A stretch of DNA of 64,000 bases from Avena insularis (lineage: Eukaryota > Streptophyta > Magnoliopsida > Poales > Poaceae). This document shows, piece by piece, positions 60,301-64,000 of this stretch. Every line of letters begins with the position of its first letter. Within the stretch, counting starts at the first letter, position 1. The position numbers and the translations under genes are program-made. The DNA is taken from the NCBI GenBank assembly GCA_023614405.1, contig CM042691.1, positions 179,152,927 to 179,216,926 of the forward strand, in the 5' to 3' direction. The notes beneath the pieces are model-generated. The model did not search any database. It was not told the origin of the DNA and saw nothing but the letters and a program-made list of their open reading frames with translations.

Positions 60301-62280
60301 TGGCCCAGAAATAAAAGAAAAATATAAATAATTAGTAAAAGACCAAAATACCCCTAGGACTTAATAATTCCTAAGAAATAAAATAAAAATCCCAAAAATG
60401 CAAATAAGATATCTATGAGTTCACAAAAATATAAGCTACGAAATAAAATTAAGAATTCTATTTTTAGTAGGAGAAATTTAGGTTAAATATTTTTATAATA
60501 TATATATTACTTAAGGGAATTTTATAAAAATAAATAAAATTCCTAAAAATAAATAAAAAATATTTTTATCATTCTAAATCAGTATAATATTTTATAAAAA
60601 TACTAAATTGGTATTTAGATTAGTAAAAATAAAATATTAGAAATATAAATGATTATTCCTAAAAATAATATTAAGAAAATAATACTAAGAGTTAAAATTA
60701 AATAAAAATAAATTTTAATCTCTTATATTATTATATTATATCATAAAGATATTAACCATTAACAATTTATTTTTATTAAATAAAGGAATAGAAAAATTAA
60801 TAAGGTGGGTAAAACACACAAAGAAAATAACTAATAAACGATGCTTTGCATTACTATGCATAATCATTATTGCTTCTTTAAATATTGTCTTTACCGGGCA
60901 ATAATGGGGTTTTATAAAAATAGAAGCGCAAGGTCGAGTGCAAGCATTCGACTTCACTATCTTGCACTCACAAGGCAAGTTCATCACTTGCTCTTGTCCA
61001 TTTGATGATTCTTTATCAAAATAATTGCAAATTGTGTGTTATCATCTATATTCGGAAGAAAAGAAAGAAAATACTTCTTTCACAAATAAATGAAAATGCT
61101 ATTATCATCCTAAGTGATGGTATATATAAGATTGGCAATGGAACTTAGGTTTCCAATTGCATGAATTCCACCATAGGAATTAATAAGCCATGACATTAGT
61201 GATTCTAGCGCGTATATCACGTGTTAACCATGAGATTTGGAAAGAGACGGAAAAGTCAGTTGTATCTTCTTCCTTTCATATGTAGGCAAGACGACCTTAA
61301 CGTGACGCGATGTTTCCTTGCGAGGATCTAGCATATGGGTGGGCACCCTTAGGCCCCACGATTTTGGTGTCTAGTTTATCTATAAGCGGATGCCGGAGGT
61401 ATAGTCAGACCTATATGGAGCTTGCCAGGGTCATCACCGGCTCATATTCTTCGGGAACTCATCATGGTTAAAGCTTACCCGGGAGGGGGATTAACGGAGA
61501 TATAGCTCAACCTGAAGGATCGTGCAGACATATGGGATCGTGGAGAGGAACAATGATTGGCTTGGATCACCTACTGGGCCCCACATCACGGAATTGTGGA
61601 CGGGAAAGTACGCCCGGTTATGCAGCAAGGAGTTTATCTCTCATGGTTTAAGCAACACACATCTGCCCAGTGTAAGAACTGTAACTTGTTACTCCCTGTT
61701 TTGGGAAGGAACTGTGAACCCGGCAGGAAAGGAACTCCATAAAGTTCTAGTCAACCTATAAAGACTGATGGGCATAGTTTTTGATATTAAAATCAATCTT
61801 TAAAGAAATGTTTATAAAAACTGCATAGTACCAAGGACTGATAGTCTTAGGTGGTAGATAGTGCATCAAACTTCCCACCTTGCACATAATGAACTTGCTG
61901 GGTAACACTGTTACTCACCATTTCCTTTGATCCTATGCTTAGACTCTGAGGAGCCACAAGACACTCTAATGTACGCAGCAGGAGAACAAGAGGATGTCTA
62001 CTATGAGGAACCAGATCTGTCTGGAGGAGTGGAAGGTGTGGACTATGAGATACGTTATGAAGTGGAGGGAAACGAGTCTGAGTAGTTGCCTTAGTAATTA
62101 GTAAACCAATTGAGTAGAGCAGCATAGACTTTATAAAATAAGTTGTTGAGCTCAATTCTGGTTGTTACTTTGAAACTTAAAACTTCTAATGAAAAATTTG
62201 GTTTGTAAGTTTGAATCACCTTAAGTTCTGAATTTATGGTATTGTAATAATAATAAATTGTGTATGTTTGTAATATGGAC
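57382..62280 (+). repeat. 3' LTR of element E, about 4.9 kb visible
   Basis: It starts TGTAACAACCCAGC after the polypurine tract. From 59461 it matches the 5' LTR pieces (37603-38278, 42481 onward). The match ends near 62280, where element F intervenes; the last about 150 bp of the LTR should lie beyond F. The first 2 kb has no partner in the window. No coding sequence is credible; short frames such as 59820-60077 have mirror copies in the 5' LTR but no known domain. Confidence 0.87.
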
Positions 62281-62822
62281 CCGCAATGTAACCCTCGACC
62301 CGCAATGAAGAGAAACATACCCTATGGCCGACAAAGCCAAGATTGGAGGTGTGACTCTGACTCAGGTACACTTGTTTGCAATGTTATAAAAATTTATCTT
62401 GATGATGCACCTTGACATGGGTATGCCTTACGGGTGCTTGATGTTAGCCTATCTACTCTAGCCTGGCGGAAGCTCATGTAATTATCCGCTCTGGATGGTG
62501 AAACCCGGATAGGATTCGGGTGACCCATGTCCATGAAGGATGCGGCTACTTGTAGAACACGGACAAATTTAGATAGAAAGTTCAAAGGGCAAAACCCTAA
62601 TTTGTAACCGACTCAATCTACCTCGAGACCTGGCTTTCCCATATAAAGGCCAGGAGGGCATAGCGAGAAGGATCTCACCTCATACTCTAGCATACAATCA
62701 GACAGATCTCATCTGCGCACCCATGTAACCCTTGACATCGCCATCAATCAAGAGCAGACAAGCAGGAGTAGGGTTTTCCCTCCAGTGGCCTAAACCTGGG
62801 TAAACCTCGTGTCCTCACATTG

Positions 62823-62831
62823 TGAATCTGT
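62823..62831 (+). repeat. 9-bp target duplication TGAATCTGT, left copy
   Basis: Identical to 63730-63738. A 9-bp duplication is characteristic of Mutator-like elements. Confidence 0.95.
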
Positions 62832-63729
62832 GAGGAAATAGCACATCACACCACATGTTGGTTACTTTGTTGCACAAAACCACAGGTTACACTTTCTTTT
62901 GCATAAAACACCACATTTTCATGTAATCTTTGCACAAAACACACAAACCCTTATTAGCCTCCTTAATAGCCAATTAAATAAGAGGGCCCACGGCAAGAAT
63001 CTGTAATTTTGCAAGGCTACACATATCCCGTCAATGGTTATTATGTACAATTCAAGTACGTATAGTTTACAAAAAATTCAACTGAAATTGTATCAGCCTA
63101 GAACCAAAATAAACTGACTCCAACTCACACTTCGTTTCACCCCCAATTTTAGACATCAGATTTTAGAAAGGAAATACATTTCTACGTCGAACAGAGTCAA
63201 AATTTTCCGCCGCCAATTTACGAATTTTTCTCTTGGTAAAACCCTCACCAAAAGGATAAAAAACGATAAGTAGGGCATTGTTGACGGAGCTTACCCAGTG
63301 AATTTTTCGAGACCGTCGGAATCCATGGTCGGCGTCTTCTGGGCAGGCACGTCGCCGTTGCCGGCACTGGGTCGCGTGGAGGCCGCCAATGCTACAGCCA
63401 GGTCACCGGGTCCTTAGACTTGAACTCTTCCGTCTCTCCTATCCATGCCGCCGGTCTCCAGGTCACCGTCTCTGACAGTTTGGCCTCCTCGCTCTGAGGA
63501 CAGGTTCGAACCGACCAATTTAAGTTCGGTCGAGGATGGGAAGGAGCGTATCAAGCTGGGCTTGACCGCGGTGGACATGCTCTCTGATCTACTATCAATT
63601 AGTCTAATCACTTGTTGTGTGTTCTACGCAAAGATTACAGGAAAACATGGTGTTTTGTGCAAAAAAAAGTATAACATGTGGTTTTGTGCAACGAAGTCAC
63701 CAACATCTGGTGTTACCTGCTATTTCCTC
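62832..63729. mobile_element. Non-autonomous Mutator-like element, 898 bp
   Basis: Terminal inverted repeats of about 115 bp (62832-62946 and 63615-63729) start GAGGAAATAGC and share GTTGCACAAAACCACA and TGTAATCTTTGC. Perfect 9-bp duplications flank it. There is no transposase. The interior holds a GC-rich segment unlike the AT-rich ends, which suggests a Pack-MULE. Confidence 0.92.
63270..63600 (-). other. Possible captured exon inside the Mutator-like element
   Basis: This GC-rich stretch contrasts with its AT-rich flanks. On the minus strand a frame from about 63611 to 63414 is open, and another ATG near 63332 reads ATGGATTCCGACGG with GGTAAG at about 63295, which could be an exon-intron edge. 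I do not recognise the gene. It may be a fragment of a host gene or chance GC-rich filler. Confidence 0.35.
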
Positions 63730-63738
63730 TGAATCTGT
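63730..63738 (+). repeat. 9-bp target duplication TGAATCTGT, right copy
   Basis: Directly after the TIR end CTATTTCCTC; identical to 62823-62831. Confidence 0.95.
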
Positions 63739-64000
63739 TAGTCGTTTCGCGATCTCCAGCGTCCTCTCCTTCTCTAAAATCTAAGTCCATAACAATGGGC
63801 ATTGATGAGTCAAATCCTCGTCAATAGGCGCCGACCATGGGGACTCGGGATGCTGATGTTGCGATGTCGACAAGTCCATCATCAGCAATCTAAGATTTGA
63901 TTACCTTTGGAGATCAGATCCAATTTAGCTGCTTTGCCATCAACAGCCGACCAGGTCGCATCTGGATAGTTTAGCAGCTTCGGCACATTTCTACTTCATC

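Larger units (their letters stand above)
37603..62280 (+). mobile_element. Chromodomain-type Ty3/gypsy element E with about 5-kb LTRs
   Basis: The 5' LTR (partial here), tRNA-Met primer site at 44715, an extra ORF, gag, protease, RT, RNase H, integrase, chromodomain-like tail, polypurine tract and a 3' LTR starting at 57382 are all in plus orientation. The pol motifs and C-terminal chromodomain fit the Del/Tekay type of chromovirus. Without nested insertions the element would be about 20 kb. It hosts the CACTA, D, a solo LTR and F. Many stops make it inactive. Confidence 0.87.
62306..64000 (+). mobile_element. Tat-like gypsy element F, 5' LTR and leader (partial)
   Basis: The LTR appears to start TGAAGAGAAACATACCC at 62306 and end CCTCGTCA near 63823. 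A primer site GGCGCCGACCATGGGG (63828-63843) follows, like those of A, B and C. A TATA box (TATAAAG) is at 62642-62648. Without the nested Mutator-like element the LTR is about 610 bp. The leader 63844-64000 has no coding sequence. The exact left end is uncertain because CCCGCAATG occurs twice (62280, 62299). Confidence 0.65.

Noticed and set aside
1..64000. Host genes, rRNA, tRNA, plastid or bacterial segments
   Set aside because: I found none. tRNA-like matches are only primer binding sites, and all recognisable proteins belong to transposable elements.

Overview
This window looks like intergenic DNA from a large-genome grass (Poaceae, probably Pooideae). It is built almost entirely of transposable elements nested inside one another. 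The grass call rests on the element types: Tat-lineage Ty3/gypsy elements with an antisense extra gene, a Ty1/copia element with 1.66 kb LTRs like the Angela/BARE group, a CACTA transposon carrying a Ulp1-like gene, and a chromodomain gypsy element with LTRs near 5 kb. I see no host gene, rRNA, tRNA, CRISPR array or bacterial-type operon. Every polyprotein is broken by stops or frameshifts.

Layout by nesting. The oldest visible host is element E, a plus-strand chromodomain-type gypsy element (37603-62280). A CACTA transposon (right part 35489-37602) sits in its 5' LTR. Gypsy element A (minus strand; 1-9928 and 34144-35488, running off the left edge) sits in the CACTA. A copia element (plus; 9929-34143) sits in A's gag. 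Two more minus-strand Tat-type gypsy elements sit in the copia RNase H region: C (16041-19819, truncated and lacking gag-pol) and B (20052-32130, full length, TSD CTTCG on both sides). E was also hit by copia element D (38279-42480, in the 5' LTR), by a solo gypsy LTR (46577-48445) and by Tat-like element F (62306 to the right edge, in the 3' LTR). F carries a Mutator-like element with perfect 9-bp TSDs (62832-63729).

How the parts work together. A and B have the Tat layout: gag, protease, RT, RNase H, a second RNase H and integrase on the minus strand. A spliced antisense gene on the plus strand, of the 'putative gypsy type transposon' family, lies between integrase and the 3' LTR. In B this gene holds short tandem repeats in an intron. 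In C the same region has expanded into more than 2 kb of several minisatellites. E carries an extra gene of unknown function between its primer binding site and gag.

Boundaries given by TG/CA ends, TSDs or empty-site comparison are firm to a few bases. Domain boundaries inside broken polyproteins are approximate. LTR divergences are hand counts. Family names were assigned from memory of conserved motifs, without database searches.
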